From Mesaphorura yosii (taxonomy: Eukaryota > Arthropoda > Collembola > Poduromorpha > Tullbergiidae): 64,000 nucleotides of DNA. The translations under genes were made by a program, and so were the position numbers. The first letter of the stretch is position 1, and the number at the start of each line of letters is the position of its first letter. Shown one piece after another: positions 39,201 through 52,198 of this stretch. The stretch spans positions 1 to 64,000 of the forward strand of contig WIXG01000247.1 of NCBI GenBank assembly GCA_009869945.1. Reading direction: 5' to 3'. The notes beneath the pieces are model-generated. The model saw nothing but the letters and a program-made list of their open reading frames with translations. It was not told the DNA's origin and made no database searches.

Positions 39201-42200
39201 TTCTCGCTTCATGCAAGCAAGAAGCGAGTCATGATCACCGTTTCCAGGCTCAAGCACAGATTCACAGTTTGCATTTGCATTTATGCTTCAGAAAATGAAG
39301 CCACTTCAAATCTTAAAACTTTCCCGACGTACCCGTACTTCAACTTTTACTTCCTCCTTTCTCTGGCAAGAAAATAACGCTGAACGCTAAACGCTGGAGA
39401 CGCCCTTCGGATTTCGGATGCGAGAGAAAGTTGAAAGTGACGCTCCGACTTCCGGACTGGGTTGAAACCTCTCATTTTTCAACTTTAAAAATATTGCGTA
39501 CTTGAAAAGTCATTTATTTCATCTAGCGCTTAATAATGGACTACCCACGAACACTAAATAGCCTGCCGCACCCGCGAGATGCGACAACGGTAACGACAAT
39601 ATTGAGTGGAACATTACAAAGTTGACATTATTGCGCGGAGCACTTCATCACTTTCTCCCATTTCATGTCTGCGCGATGCTGCGTCTATCGTGTGTGACTC
39701 CGTTCTACATATTTCATGCACGCATAAACCAAAACTTCATATTAATCACTTTCTCGCATTTCTCGTTCGCGGATCCTGCCAGAATACGAATACAGCCAGC
39801 AGAGCAGAGCAGCCCGAGACCAGATCCAAGCACCAACAGTTTAGAAGCGCTAAACTTTTCCCGTCCGCGTCTTTTATTAAGCATCCGCAAAACACAGGCA
39901 GGCTGAAGCATGCTTCCCAGCCGAAGCGAGATGAAAGGGGAAAGTTGATGTATCATTTACAAAATGGGCTTAAAGCCAGTATGAGAGTAACGATGCTCTC
40001 TCATTTCTCGGTCTTCCCGTTCTGTCATGGCGCTCACGCACCACGCACGAGTTGGAATTTGGGTGTAAATTTTCACAAACTGAAAGTATCGCGAGCCCGA
40101 ATCTCCATTTATGGACTTCCGAGTCATTAAATTCGACCAAAAAGTTATTATTTCATTAGCTTCTGATGCAGGAACCATTTGCGGGACGCGAGACTTTGGA
40201 GCAGCGCAGCGAGCGATAAACTTGCATTGGCTGAGAATTGCCAACAAAATGTGAACTTTCAGGAAGAATTTCTTACTTTTCTTTACGAGCGTGGCGTCCA
40301 AAATCCGAGCCGCTTCTGTACACGTCTGCGTGCGGATGCGGAGAAAGAATATTCCTTAGTGCTTTACTTTATACTTAATACTCTTGTAATTCTATAATAA
40401 TAGTCTGTAATTCAAGTAATTCCTCATCCAGACAAGCCAGCGACGGCACTCTTCCTTATTCCTTGGCCTAGCGCAAGTTTAGTGCAACAAGATGGATTAT
40501 ACAACAACAAACAACAACAAAACAGCCATTTCTCGACTCGAAATGCAATTTTTGTCTGTCTTGCGTTGCGTGCTATTCCAGGCCGTAGACAGATTAGATT
40601 TCACGCGCTGGCGTTTGTCTCCCTGTCACTTGAGTATGACTAATTCACGTTCACTCGACGCAGACCGACTTTATTAACAATTTTTACCCGACTCACGCCT
40701 TTTTCGTTCATCGTCCATCGCCTAACTAATTAAAATATTTTATTGCAGAGAATGGAAACTATGCTTCAAGTATTTTGTATTTCGTCGGAGAACGAAAAGA
40801 ATGCAAAAACTTTGGAGTATTTTATGGAACTTCCTTGAACTATGAACTGGAAGCCATCGTAATCAATACCGCATTGAGACGAGACGAGTCCCGGACAAAG
40901 AACTCATGACTCATACAAAGAAAAAAAGAGAGACGAGGTGAAAGGAATTCTGCATTTTGCATAGTTTCTGTTCAGGGAAAAATATTCACTGCCTGTTGCC
41001 CGTGTCTTCGAATTCGCGTATTCGAGACATTGCATTAGCGAATAAGAATATGAACCTGAGTCGCTTGCATTTAGGAAGGAGTTGGCATTCAGTTTTGTAT
41101 TACTGTCATGTGCCGTGCAAAGTTCAAAGGAGTTCGGAACAGTGCAGTGAAAGTCGGAGACGCTGAATAAGAAAAAATATAAATATAAAGAATTCGTGTA
41201 ATATCAGATAAAAGGTTGTCGAACAACAGAGCGAGGTCTGCCATGACAAGACGACGATGACAACGATGCGACGGCGACGGGGCTACCAACTTGTCTGACT
41301 GCTTTTATAGACTCGTCTTCTCGAAATTCATTTTCCTACTGGAAACCGACAATCCACCGACTCCAAACTCGTCAGACGCGCGACGCAGGAATTTGTTGTT
41401 GGGAAATCAGTTCGTGTTCCAGTAATCCAGTTGTTGCTTGTGGACGCAGTGCGTGCGTGAGATTGAACAAATTACATAATTTAATAACCACACGCTCCCA
41501 CTCGCACTCGCACTGACATAACACACGACCTTTACGTATTTCGACCACAGCCTCGGACGGATCGGACGGCCCCCTGCCAAGTAGTAACTCGAGAAAGTTG
41601 GCTCAGGCTCACACTGCGACAGGAAAATCAACGCCGATGAAATGAAAGTCAAGTCAAGCCAAGTCAAGAGAATGAAACCCGTCTCATTGTTGTCCATGAA
41701 TAATGTAATAATGAATACTTCCTGCTGCTGCCTGAAACGCCAAGCCGTTCATATTTCTACTTCTATTATGTAAATATAAATGAAATCAGGCTATTAATCG
41801 ATTGAGTTAAACTGTGAGGAAGCCCCGCAAGAACAAATTGTGTTTTGGCCATGCATTCGCAATCTCATTCGCATTGTGAGGTCAATAATTTGAACGAAGA
41901 CAAGACTCAAGCTTTCAGAATGCAATTCTGGTAATGGAACAATCAAAATGAAAGCGAATAGCGAAGCTATCAAAATATCGGATACAAATTCTAGTGCCTA
42001 GATTTTACGATGAGAAAGCGAGACAATCCCAAACAATGGAGAGCGGATTCTATTTGATGCCAGTCTGCCTGTATTTGGCTAAATTTTAATCTTGATTGAC
42101 TGTTTCATCGTCGTGAAATGCGACTGCGAATGCGAAATAATGCGGAGCTGCAGTGGCCCGGAATCTTGACGTCCAGGACAACAGTCATCGAAGCGCCAGC

Positions 42201-45200
42201 GCCAGACCAGACCGCGGGATTTGTGTACACATGCTCAGATTACGACCGCGGCAGCAACTTTTGTTTGCATTTCAGCTTTCCTTCCAGCAACGCAACACAG
42301 AGATAACAGAAGCTAACAGCTAATTCATCGATATAAACATTGCATCACACGCACCCACGCGAGCACGCTTGGACGAGAGCGAGTGTGGAATTTCGGACAG
42401 AAAGCAGTGTGAACGTGGACGTGAACTTAATCAATCCTCAATACAAACCCACCCTGTCAAGCTGCCTCGCGCGCTGTTTTACTAGACGATTACACGCTAA
42501 TGCGTGCATTACGGCGGCAGATTCGGTTTCAGGAGCTAGCGTCGTTGGCGTGGCTTGGCGTTCCAGGAGGCGAAAAGAGAAAGCGCCTAAAAGCAGTGGC
42601 AGAGGCAGCGAAGGCAAGTCGAGTCAAGTCAAGTGAGAGTTTAATAGATGAAAATCGATGAGGTTTCGCTCCAAACACTCTGCGTCAGAGGAACGCGAGC
42701 GCGGTGGCAGTAATATTCTCCAAATGGAAGAAATCGGTTTTTACCTCAATGAACCTGTCTGCATTACATCACTTTACTCACTCTTTCCATTCCATTCCAT
42801 TCCAGTCAACAATTTTCTCTCTATCAACTCCTCTCCTTTTCTTTCTCATTCTCGCACTGAATTGTCTATTTCTGTGAAGCTGAAGCTTAAGCCATTAAGG
42901 CCCGATTTCTATTTTTGTCTCGATTCTTGGACTTGCGCTCTTTTGATTAGAAATATATGTTAGGGGTTAGCTTCACCAGTTTTTGACCTCAGCCATCTTT
43001 ACGGCTTAATTACGTTTATTTTACGAATAGGCGTAGGCAAGTCTGGCTTCTTTACAGCAAAACGCAACAATTCATTGCCTATTTACATAAACTCGACGGC
43101 ACTGTTGATCATTTTTGGATTTCGGAATGCAGAATGCAAATATTTTGGCTATTTTGGGATTTGAATGAGAGTACTGCGTGCTGCACTGAATTGGCTTGTT
43201 GGTAAACAAGAATTGGTTTCCATTTTATAAATCTCGCGTCGAGAAGAAAGCAATTGAGCAAGGGGTTGAACTGCGAGTCGAGAAAAATATTGGCTTGTGC
43301 AGCAGAGAAGCAGCGTACAGAAAAGCTCAATGAAGTCAATCGTTGGAAAGTAATGGAGTGAAAAACCAGGAGGCAGTGGGGAATACTTAAAAGCTAAGCA
43401 GCAGCGTTTAAACTACCGTAAAGTAAAGAGTTACACTGCACTGCTGCACGGAAGAAAACGGAACGGGAAAGGAACGAGTGCGTAATTCCATTGCAATAAT
43501 ATCCAGGGACTCGACCGAGCAAAGCGAGACACTTAATTTGATTAGAATTAAAGATAGAGACGCTGCTGCTGCCCTGCTTGCCTTTCCTTACTCTTGTTAA
43601 ACGCTTGGCTCGACGGTCCGGATAAAACACAAGAAAGACGCGCGACGCACACGCTCCTCGAATGAAAGCTCATCTCTACTTGATTCTTCGAAGGCAATTC
43701 TTTTGTGTATCTATTTTTCTATTATTATTGCTCTGGTGTATCGTGCTTAATGGTGACACAAAGACTTTTGTAGTTTATAACTCGCAGCGTGGCCAAGTCG
43801 AGTCGGGCCCAGATTCCCTTTTAAAATGTGATAATGATGATCCCGGCCAGCCCTGTTCTATGCTGTACTGTGCTAATGCAATCCTCTTATCATACCAAAT
43901 ACGGCCGTAAGCTGCTGCTGATTTGATGATGAGCCTGAACTCTCTATTCTATTCTATTATCAAATCCAACTTTTGTAACTCTCGGCTCTGAATTCTGCTT
44001 TTGGCTTTGGCTTCTGCACGTTCAAAGTCGGAAAGGAATGGAATCTCTCATCCTCATCTTCTCTTCCCATACTCAAGTCAAACCAGTAAATCTTCTTGCA
44101 TAAGACTCTTTAATCTGTGTGACTGTTTTGCAAAAGGAGAATACTCAGATTTTGTATTGTCTTTCCGCTCCTCGCCTTGCGTTGCTGCTGTTGCGAATTG
44201 TAATAATTAAGGAGACCTCATTAAACCCTTTGGGAGTCCGTGACGAATCTCAACTCAAAGTTCCACACGCCCGCCGACTCAACGAAAATGCGAATATTGG
44301 GTAATGCGTAGTGTACGCTTTAAAACAATGTGATCTTCCTCTTCCCTTTGTCAGCCGTCAGCGCTTCAGTATTTGATCCCACTATGAGCACGAGCTTTGC
44401 TGGTATTTTTCCTTTTATCTTAATCATCTTTCCTTTCGGACACACAAAGTCAAGAGTAATTTTATTCGTCGCGTCGAGTAGCGAGAAAGGAATCTTTGGT
44501 ATAATTGCTGATTATAAGCAAAATTATGACCACTGAGCAATTTCAAACGTGATCAAAGTCAAAGATTGGACGTTGTTGACAAGTCGGACGATGGAAATCT
44601 TCCAAGAATAATCTTCCCTCACATTTTAAATCCCTCTCCATTGCCATTTGTACCATCTCCAGCCGAGTTACCAGTTTCATCATTATCCTGTGCTCGAACT
44701 GAACTACTGAACTGTTACGACTATTCTGCACGAGTGCATTGTTCAATTTGGAGGTTGAGAGTATCTTCCGCATCGCAGCTGATATCGGAAGATTACCGCG
44801 ACCAGCCAGTAGCCAACAACCAATCGCAGTGCGGTGCGTAGCGTAGCACAGACACAATCTCATTCCCAAGGCTGAAAAGAAACTTATGAGAAAGAGTCAA
44901 AGTGCCAGAGACGTGGACAGACTGCCTGGCATTTAGCACGGGCAAACTTTGAGAATGATGTGACGGGACCCGGAGCGCAGTAAAGCTTTTCATCTTTTGA
45001 AGCCGAATTTCACAAGAGAAAGGAAAATATCGAGTTCGACATCCCTTCCGCGAATGTGACTCTGTTCCACTGAAAAGAATCAAATGAGAAACCTAATCTT
45101 GATGGGATTGACCAAACAATAGCCAAGAAAGTCATTTTTATACCGTCCGTCCGAGTCTGAGAGAGCTTCTGATTTCCTTTATTTTCCACAAACACAGCGA

Positions 45201-48200
45201 GGCGAGGCGCGGCGTGGCCTTCACTTCCGATTCAACTCATCAGTCACGGTCTAAATATCCAGAATCCTGGCTGACGGACGCGAACGGGCAGAGGCTCACG
45301 AGCCATAGCCACAGTCATCTTCAGCTTAAAGATGAGAGAGCTTAGGGCTAAACTCTAATGACAATGATTCTAACGACTTTCGACGTGCGAATAATATAGT
45401 GTCTGGAACTGGGACAGGCAGGGACAGAGCTGACTGAGGAATCGTAATCCTGACCCTATTAAAATGGGATCTCGGAGTAGAAGATCAGAATTTGGTCCAG
45501 TTAGCAGCAACAGCAACAATACGCTGAAGGTCGTTTCAGGCAAGGCTGAAAGCAGTGAGGATTTCAGCTGATTCGAAGATACTATGCAGTACGCAGTGAA
45601 CGTCATTCAGATTTCCGTGCGAAATTCTTGAAACGCGTTTGTGTTCAAAGTTTGAAGTTATGTGTGTACTCGGTTTGACCGAAAAGGTTTCTCTACCGGC
45701 AGAGTATTAATTGTTGAAGCCACCGTCGGGCTGCAAAAGGTTTATGAGTTGGGTATCTATTTAGAAGCATTCTGCGTCTGCTGATAGGCTGTACCGGCTC
45801 GCGAAAACTGGAAGACCTTCAAACTCACATCAAACACCATCCGGGCAATGCCCGCGTGGCTTTATCCAGTTTTTGTCTGGGTTCATAAAACCTGGATTGG
45901 AATGCGTACGCATCTGAGCTCAAACCAGTTGCAAAATTTATTGTTCCACTTGATACGAGAATTTGAGGTTGAGAAATTGAGATTCACGTGAATGGTAAAT
46001 AAATCAACGGTGACGGTGACAAGGGCGAGGCGAGGCAAAAAAAAGCAACAGAATGCTAGTTATTTTACCAATTCGAGCGGAATGTATTGCAGATTTTTGT
46101 CTCGAATTTCACAGAGTTCGTGCTTCCGGCAATTTGCAGCTAAAAAGGCGATTTATTTGCAATCACTTGTAAAGTGGGCCAAGTGTACAAATAAACGCAG
46201 GTGAACGTGGGAAAGTTTCCTAAATACTACGGAATTAGCATTCACTTGTTTATTTGTACTTGTGCTCGGCGTGCCAAATGAGAATTCGTGAATTTGAAGT
46301 TTTATTGACCATAACAAGCATAAGCGAGGCTTGCGATTCAGTTCGGGTTCAGAATGCAGTCGCATACGCCACACACGCACGCGTTCAAATTAGGAAATTA
46401 AGAACCATAACGTTGTACGTATAAGCGAAATGAGTCGCGACAAGGTTCTCTGCCTAATTTGCTCGAGGTGAGTGTAGTTAAATTAAAAGCGTCAATTTGA
46501 GCTTGGGCTGGCCAGACAAATAATAACAACCAGCAAGTCACGCGTCGTGCGTCGGGTCGAAGAAGACGCAGCACAATGCAAGTCAGTCATCAGGTAGGAT
46601 GACTTCGTGATCGCCCCGCCGTCGTGGTGGTGTTTACTCGATGCCAACTAAATGAAGGCAATAATCGCTAATCACAATCACACAAATGGTGTGATTTTAA
46701 TGACAGTTGCAATGAAGAAAATCTTGCAAATACGTACAAGGGCAAGAATAAGAATAAGCATAGCATGAGACCGTGTTCAATGCGACAGGCGACAGCGCAG
46801 CGTTGCATTGTTTTTGTGCTTCGTCACCGTCATTTTCAATAAAGGCAAGCTTAATTCCTTTTTAATGCAGTGGCGTCTTAATTTCTGCGCTGTCCTGCGG
46901 TTTCGTCGAGAATGCAAATTGCCGTGGCGTGTTTGTCAAGTCCAAGTACACCTGCCTCACATAACACAAGTACAATGGCGAATTTGTATTCAAATAATCA
47001 TCCAAGGCAGGTTGAGGAAGGTTGCGGGCTGCTAATTACTTTCAAATTGGCAAATTGGCAAATTTTGCAAATTTGACAAGAATGTGGTCTTGGTTTTGGT
47101 TTTGAAGCGCAGCACAGCAAATGGGAAGGGAATCATTTCCTGAGGCCTTAACGCATTATTTCGATTATTTCTTTGGTATTTGTTCAATGAGCAGCAAACT
47201 GACGAACTGACGCCGGAAGCACTTTTAGCAAAACACAAAACACATATTATTTGCCATTCGCGGCTTTTACCTTAATTACAAGCGGTTGCAATGAGTTTCA
47301 AGGGTACATCATTGTTATCGAAATGATCACATCATTCCCTGCATTCATGTGTACTTGAGCATCAATTTGTGGCGTAATTATGAGCGAAATGTAAAACCTT
47401 CTTCCTCTCGGCACAGCAGAAAACCTCCAGTAATGAGGTGAATCAGACTCAGACTCCTGTTTGCGGAAGGATGAATGAAAAGGAACAGTTTTAGAGCAAG
47501 CGAGCCGGCAAATGGCAATTATCCGTATTGTTGCTGTAATTGGGCATTGCCTTAATCACAAAAAGAGCTGCAAAATGGGTTGAATCAATAGCCATCAACC
47601 ATCATACATCGAATCTACATCGAGTTTGACTTTCGACTGACTACAAATTGTCAGTTAGCAGGAATTTCAGCTTCAGCCCACGCATTTGCTTAATTGCTCA
47701 GCTCGCTCTCGTCGCAAGTGAAATCTGATCTTTATGTACACATTCGCCTTTTGAAGCAGGATAATTACACGGTGAACGAACGATAACGGATGGCACATAA
47801 AACACAAAACACAAACAAAACAAGACGACTCGAATGGCACGGTGGGATGCATTCATTCATAATTCATTCGCATGTATTCATGCCATGCCAAATTGTTCCG
47901 TCCATTGAAAGGCATATGAAACGCAAGCGCGAATGCATGCGTAACTGAACTGCCTGCAAAAGAGTAGTTGGACAACGGAACTAATTTCTTAATTGTCAAT
48001 TAATTTAAAGTTCAGGCCGACCAAGCCCACCACCGTGCAAAGCGATCGCGTGCTGGGAAGCAAATTTCATGCAATGCAATGCGAGCGTGGACAAATGAAA
48101 AAAAAATTCGCATAAAGAGCGTTGTTATGGATTATTGACAATCACGCATCACGTTATCCGTGTTATCAGTTATCGATAGCAAGAAAACAACACGGTATAA

Positions 48201-48854
48201 TGCAATTAAAAGGTTCCTTGAGGCAATTTGAGAGACAAAGTCGTGATCGTGCCCATGCTCGTGCACTTTGCTTTATTATCATTACAATTACAATTACAAT
48301 GTGAGTTCAGTGCGGTGACCCACAAAGTAAACCTGTAGAGTCAGAATGCACTCTCGTTTCTCACCATGCAATGCAGGCGTGCATCCCAACAAGAAAAGTC
48401 TGGCGATTGCATAACGAGTGCATAAATCCAAATCGAAAGTATTTCGCTTCGCTTTAGCATAGAATAACTAGCATCGCTCCTGCACTGCTTTACCGACCAA
48501 CGCGGACTAGAAAAATGAAGCCAGCAGCAGTCTCACGCTCGTTCGCTCGTATAATCAGTCATTTATGCACTTTATTGCATTTTAGTAGCCACTGCCTGCG
48601 ATGCGATGTGACGCAATTACGAAATCCACAACAATAAAATCAACAACAATGATACTTTAGGAAAGAATGTCGAAAAGGGTTTTCAACACTCTCGCTGTCG
48701 TATCGCGAGTGCCTGACAATTCAAGACGTGAACGTGACTTACTGTGAGACGCTGACAGAACTGTGCTGATTAGCCCCAGGAAGACAGCTACGCACAGCGA
48801 CAGCGCCTTGCAGATTTCTTGTGGACGAGGACGTGGCCGGGCCGCCATTGTCAT
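24280..48854 (-). CDS. Skeletor: Skeletor-like protein (signal peptide, two DM13 domains, DOMON domain)
   Basis: Drosophila Skeletor is a spindle-matrix-associated or extracellular DM13-DOMON protein. Exon 1 (48743-48854) encodes the signal peptide (ALSLCVAVFLGLISTVLSAS). Next come 36258-36392 and 36107-36188 (first DM13: YFGKPIGNFNSYAHKVAGKL, VLIKNFSYDGLGPDAYFWVG). Then 31856-31967 (LKEIKWIAVWCRRYT) and 28014-28252 (second DM13: VLPEFKRLAHGLRSGEITIL, FYIPDLHYDGAGPDAFFWVG). Then 27663-27764 (YDIDWLSVWCVK). Further exons at about 27505-27575, 27075-27240, 26210-26325 and 25995-26115 give the DOMON domain (FSNCKEFSF, GSDAIVIYY, DGVCPDTRIGGRNDVIVLDG). C-terminal exons lie at about 25765-25885, 25525-25690, 25330-25455, 25090-25250, 24545-24715 and 24280-24480 (GYTAITGVPSWGIAWYIND, CEWEHKTVD, CYTHNNLGWKIHVV). 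The protein ends in a hydrophobic tail (SIVLSSILISSTIVWSI), either a transmembrane or a GPI signal. Phases agree at every junction checked, including the 12.35 kb first intron. An alternative start is the ATG two codons later. Confidence 0.9.
28253..30607. other. Skeletor intron, part 1 (no further gene seen)
   Basis: Left part of the Skeletor intron that runs from 28253 to 31855. The open frames here are short and lack domain signatures. The nested cysteine-rich gene lies to the right. Confidence 0.5.
30608..30624. promoter_or_regulatory. inverted repeat of E-box-containing CAGCTGAC, upstream of nested gene
   Basis: CAGCTGAC, one central base, then its reverse complement GTCAGCTG. Each arm contains the palindromic E-box CAGCTG. 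The element sits 118 nt upstream of the TATA box of the nested gene. A third CAGCTGAC occurs at 30762-30769, close to the expected transcription start. Confidence 0.45.
30742..30748 (+). promoter_or_regulatory. TATA box of nested cysteine-rich gene
   Basis: TATAAAA, preceded by GGG and followed by GAGG, lies 65 nt upstream of the ATG at 30807. This spacing suits a start site near 30772 and a short 5' UTR. Confidence 0.75.
30807..31454 (+). CDS. small secreted cysteine-rich protein with Pro/Gln/His-rich linker and knottin-like C-terminus (nested in Skeletor intron)
   Basis: Three exons (30807-30814, 30889-31249, 31326-31454) total 498 nt, or 165 residues, and are in phase. The 8-nt first coding exon is preceded by a clear TATA box. 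The N-terminus is a strong signal peptide (MFKLLLAASLCLVGLVSVSS). A first Cys cluster follows, with spacing C-x6-C-x2-C-x6-C. Then comes about 75 residues dominated by Pro, Gln, His, Ala and Ser, with no Cys. The last exon encodes a six-Cys module with order C-x6-C-x5-CC-x3-C-x18-C, the arrangement of inhibitor-cystine-knot folds. I do not recognise the family. It could be a cuticle, mucin-like, antimicrobial or venom-type secreted peptide; function is not inferable. It is transcribed opposite to the host gene and is wholly contained in one of that gene's introns. Confidence 0.82.
31968..36106. other. Skeletor intron 3 (no nested gene seen)
   Basis: A 4.1 kb intron between the first DM13 domain and the following exon. 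It contains only short, unremarkable open frames and AT-rich runs, for example an A-run near 33720. Confidence 0.5.
36393..48742. other. Skeletor intron 1, 12.35 kb (no gene seen)
   Basis: Separates the signal-peptide exon from the first DM13 exon; both ends are canonical (CACA/GTAAGT at the donor, TTTACAG at the acceptor). It has many short open frames on both strands. The longest, 174 codons at 39606-40130, overlaps others and lacks any protein signature. Simple direct repeats are scattered (GTCAA/GTCGA types near 41650 and 42610). No RNA gene or transposon is evident. Confidence 0.6.
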
Positions 48855-51800
48855 TGCGTTGTGGATTGCGTCGTTCTTGATTGTCACACGATTAAACTAA
48901 AACTGAGGAAATCAAAACCTAAAAATGCCGGAGCCAAACGCAAAAGTTCACTGGAACTGTTGTTTATATCATTTTCAAGAGTTCACTTTGCACTTTTTTT
49001 TAACCACACACTAATTCGCCAATTACGTATGCACTTTTAGAGACAGAATGCCTATAAAGGAAAAAGGAAGCACACTGCCGACGAGCCGACAGTCAGCCGA
49101 TCACACTGACAACACGCAGCACAGCGTAGCTGGATTGAGTTCACATTTCCAAATCAATTCGAACCTGTCGAGTCGAGTCGTGTGCCGTGCGTGATTCATA
49201 AGCCAGTCAACAAAGGATGTGAGCGTGGTTTGGGATCGTTGTCACTGCCTGAGTGTTGATTCTTGGTTGTTGAGTGCGGCCGATGATTTCTCAAATGAAT
49301 GCAAAGTAATGGGAGATGCTTGCACTTGGCGAACACGAACGCGAACTCGACCAGTAAAACTGACTACAGCCTGCAGTCAGTTTTGCATGCAGGCGTGCAA
49401 AAAGTCAAACATCTTTACTTTATCTGTCGTCACTGCAATGCAATGCAAGAGCGTAGAGCGCAATGTACCTGTTTTATTTTATTATTGTGTAATTGTTTGT
49501 TATTGTCTATCGTTAACTGCACTGCACACTTTGACTTTACATTGATGTACTCTGCTGGTCGAGCTGGGCCTTCTTCCTCTTCATCGTCGTTGTTGTCGTT
49601 GAACGATGTTGCAAATGTAAAAGCAAGCCAAGCGTGGATCGGCAACGGCAGAGATCGTCTGGCTCATCGTCGTCGTGCCTTCTTCGACTATGACTTGCAC
49701 GGTTGAGATCATTTTCATCTGCGACCGACTCCTTGCTTAATTTTAGCCATTTTAGCGTGGTTAAAAGTGGGCTTTACTTGACTTCCTCTTTGAGCACTGC
49801 ATTTGTGAAGATTCCATTTAAGCGAACTGCAGTACAATGCAGTACGAGAAGGGAATTATGTATTTAACTTTTTAATAGCGCATTATGTGAAGTGAATGTG
49901 TCAATGCAAACAATGTACTCACTCACTCGCGCACTGTGTACTAAGAATCATGAATCACTCACTTATCTGCCTTGCTTCCTATGGCCGTAATATGGAATAT
50001 TGCACACTTTCACTTTCTGGCCTCTCCGTTCTTGTCCTACGGCAAACCTGCACAGAGAGCACTCTATCAACACAAATATGGTTTTAGCACGCTAAATGTC
50101 ATCATTCATTATTACAGTTCGACTGAATGCTGAAAGGACAAACTTTCTGCAATTGCAAATTCGTCATAAATCTCAAACACGTTAATTAAAAAGCCGTTAA
50201 ACGACTGAATTAGCTGGCATTGTCCTCGTTCAATGATCCAGTAAGTATATTTTGCTTTTGCTTGCATTTGCTCCAGCCAAGCCAAGCCAAGCCCAGTAAC
50301 GACGTTATAGATGAAAGTTCCTATCCGCTTCCTGATTTGTATTCACTATAAACCCAATAAGGCTTCGTAACTGGAAATCTAATTTAATTTCCCGCCAGAG
50401 AATCGAGACATCAGTCTCAGAATTCAGAAAGTTCAGTTTAGGTTCTGCATTTTCATTCTGAAAACTTCACGCCCAACTGCTACATTATCAGAATCGACAA
50501 ATAGCTAACTCACCAGAGCGCAACTCCAGCCGCCAGTGATCGCGGCCTCGTCAAATCACGTTCAAGCCCACCACGTCACAAAAATACCCGAATTCGTCAC
50601 AATAATTGAAACTAATTAAACTGGACATGCACTCTAGTTCTGTACTTCTCCGTTTTACAAAACTAACCCTCCACCCTCGAAAGAAGAAAGCGCGTCTCAC
50701 GCTCTCACACCTAAAACGGAGAATTCTTCCGTCCCATTCTGCTCCGCTTTCCACTTTCACACTCCGCGACGCAGTGAAGAAAGCATGCAGCAAAACCTGG
50801 CCTAGCAGGTCGTGCTGGGAGAAGCGCACGGGTATGGGTGCGGGCTCTGGATTTCTTCCACCCACTTTGCATCCGTAAGATTTCAGGGAGGAAACGCGTA
50901 GGCTCTGCGCCGCACCGCGTTGCGCCTTGCTTAGGCTTTACCATTGCTGGAAGCTCGAAGTGCGTCCTGCGCCGTGGCCGGGTCGTCATTTATCGTTGGA
51001 ATCCAAACGTTCCAAATATTTTACTGTGCGTATTACATTACATAATAATATTCGAGTATTCTGATGATTGCGGGGGAGTCAGTCATTTGATGCTGGTGGG
51101 CTGGGTTGGCCCGCGTGCGTGGAAGGCATGGCTGGACAACTTTATTACTTTACTTGGTTACTTTTCTTTTCTTTGCGTTATTCACAGTGGCGTGGCATTC
51201 CATTGCACGCGCTGGTGGGGACTTGATTTAAACGAAACGGTCGAATTAACGCTGAATGAATGAAATGTTTACAACTTCGGTTAGAATTCCTAGAAATAAT
51301 TCTCTTTACCTCACTAAAGTCTCACTAAATATCTAACTAACGAACGGCTTTGGCCCTCCGGCCTAGCCTGCACTTTCTTGCAATGCTCAATACAACGATG
51401 CGATGACGGCGGCAGCAACGATTTCACCGAACGAACTAAGATAGAACAGCTACAAATTGTAAGCTGGGAAATATATTTCCAAGAAACACTGCTGCGTAAA
51501 TTCACGAAGGAATGACTGGAAAGGGGAACAGAAAAAGAAGTCTTTCATAATATTAACGTAAATCGAGTGTGAAAACGTGATAAGATTTCTTGTCCTCTTA
51601 ATAGCATGCGTATGGCTTACTCAGGCAAAGGCAATGCAATCTATGAGTTTCTATACGTGGAATATAAGCCCTTTTCCATCATCTGTGATGCATTTACTCT
51701 TTCTCCATTTCAGACTATGTCTCTATCGCTTAACTCTTGACGTCTCTGAAGTCCGAAAGAAACTTTCTTCCATCAGGAAGCGCTGAATGCATTAAACACT

Positions 51801-52156
51801 TTGCTTTGGCTGACCTTGATTTGTTGATTATGAATGCTGAACGAGGAACGAATGAACACACTGAACTGATAACCAGAGTTTGAATGATGCTTTTTATTAC
51901 TGAGACTGAGTTTCGCAATACTGCAAAAAATCATTGAAGGCGTGATACAAGAGCGTATATTTAACACGAGGTGGTGGTTGATTTTCGTTTGCTTGGTGTC
52001 CACAGAGTTTCGCTTCATGACGGGCAACGTAGCACACTGATTTCAATCTGTGGAGCAATAAATGAATTGCCACTGTGTAGATTACAGAAAATATCGAAAA
52101 ACATATCGCTAGTCTTTACCTTAAGTTACCATATTTTCTACATTACCAAAGTTCAT
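48855..52156. other. intergenic region: Skeletor 5' flank and SLC9C copy B 3' flank
   Basis: I searched this 3.3 kb for the missing cyclic-nucleotide-binding exons of the downstream SLC9C copy on the minus strand and saw none. Open frames of 90-141 codons at 50550-51263 on both strands overlap each other and look like chance. A GTCGAGTCGAGTC simple repeat lies near 49170. Confidence 0.5.
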
Positions 52157-52162
52157 TTTATT
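52157..52162 (-). terminator. polyadenylation signal (AATAAA) of SLC9C copy B
   Basis: AATAAA on the minus strand lies 37 nt after the stop codon of the truncated exchanger. It supports a genuine 3' end there. Confidence 0.6.
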
Positions 52163-52198
52163 GCTGTTCACAGATTCATTGTGGCGTACAGCAGCCCA

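Noticed and set aside
39606-40130. 174-codon open frame inside Skeletor intron 1
   Set aside because: Overlaps open frames on both strands, composition is that of translated intergenic DNA, and there is no domain, signal peptide or splice context.
50551-51263. Overlapping 90-141 codon frames in the Skeletor/SLC9C intergenic region
   Set aside because: Three mutually overlapping frames in a locally GC-richer patch; none resembles a protein family, and none supplies the missing CNBD.
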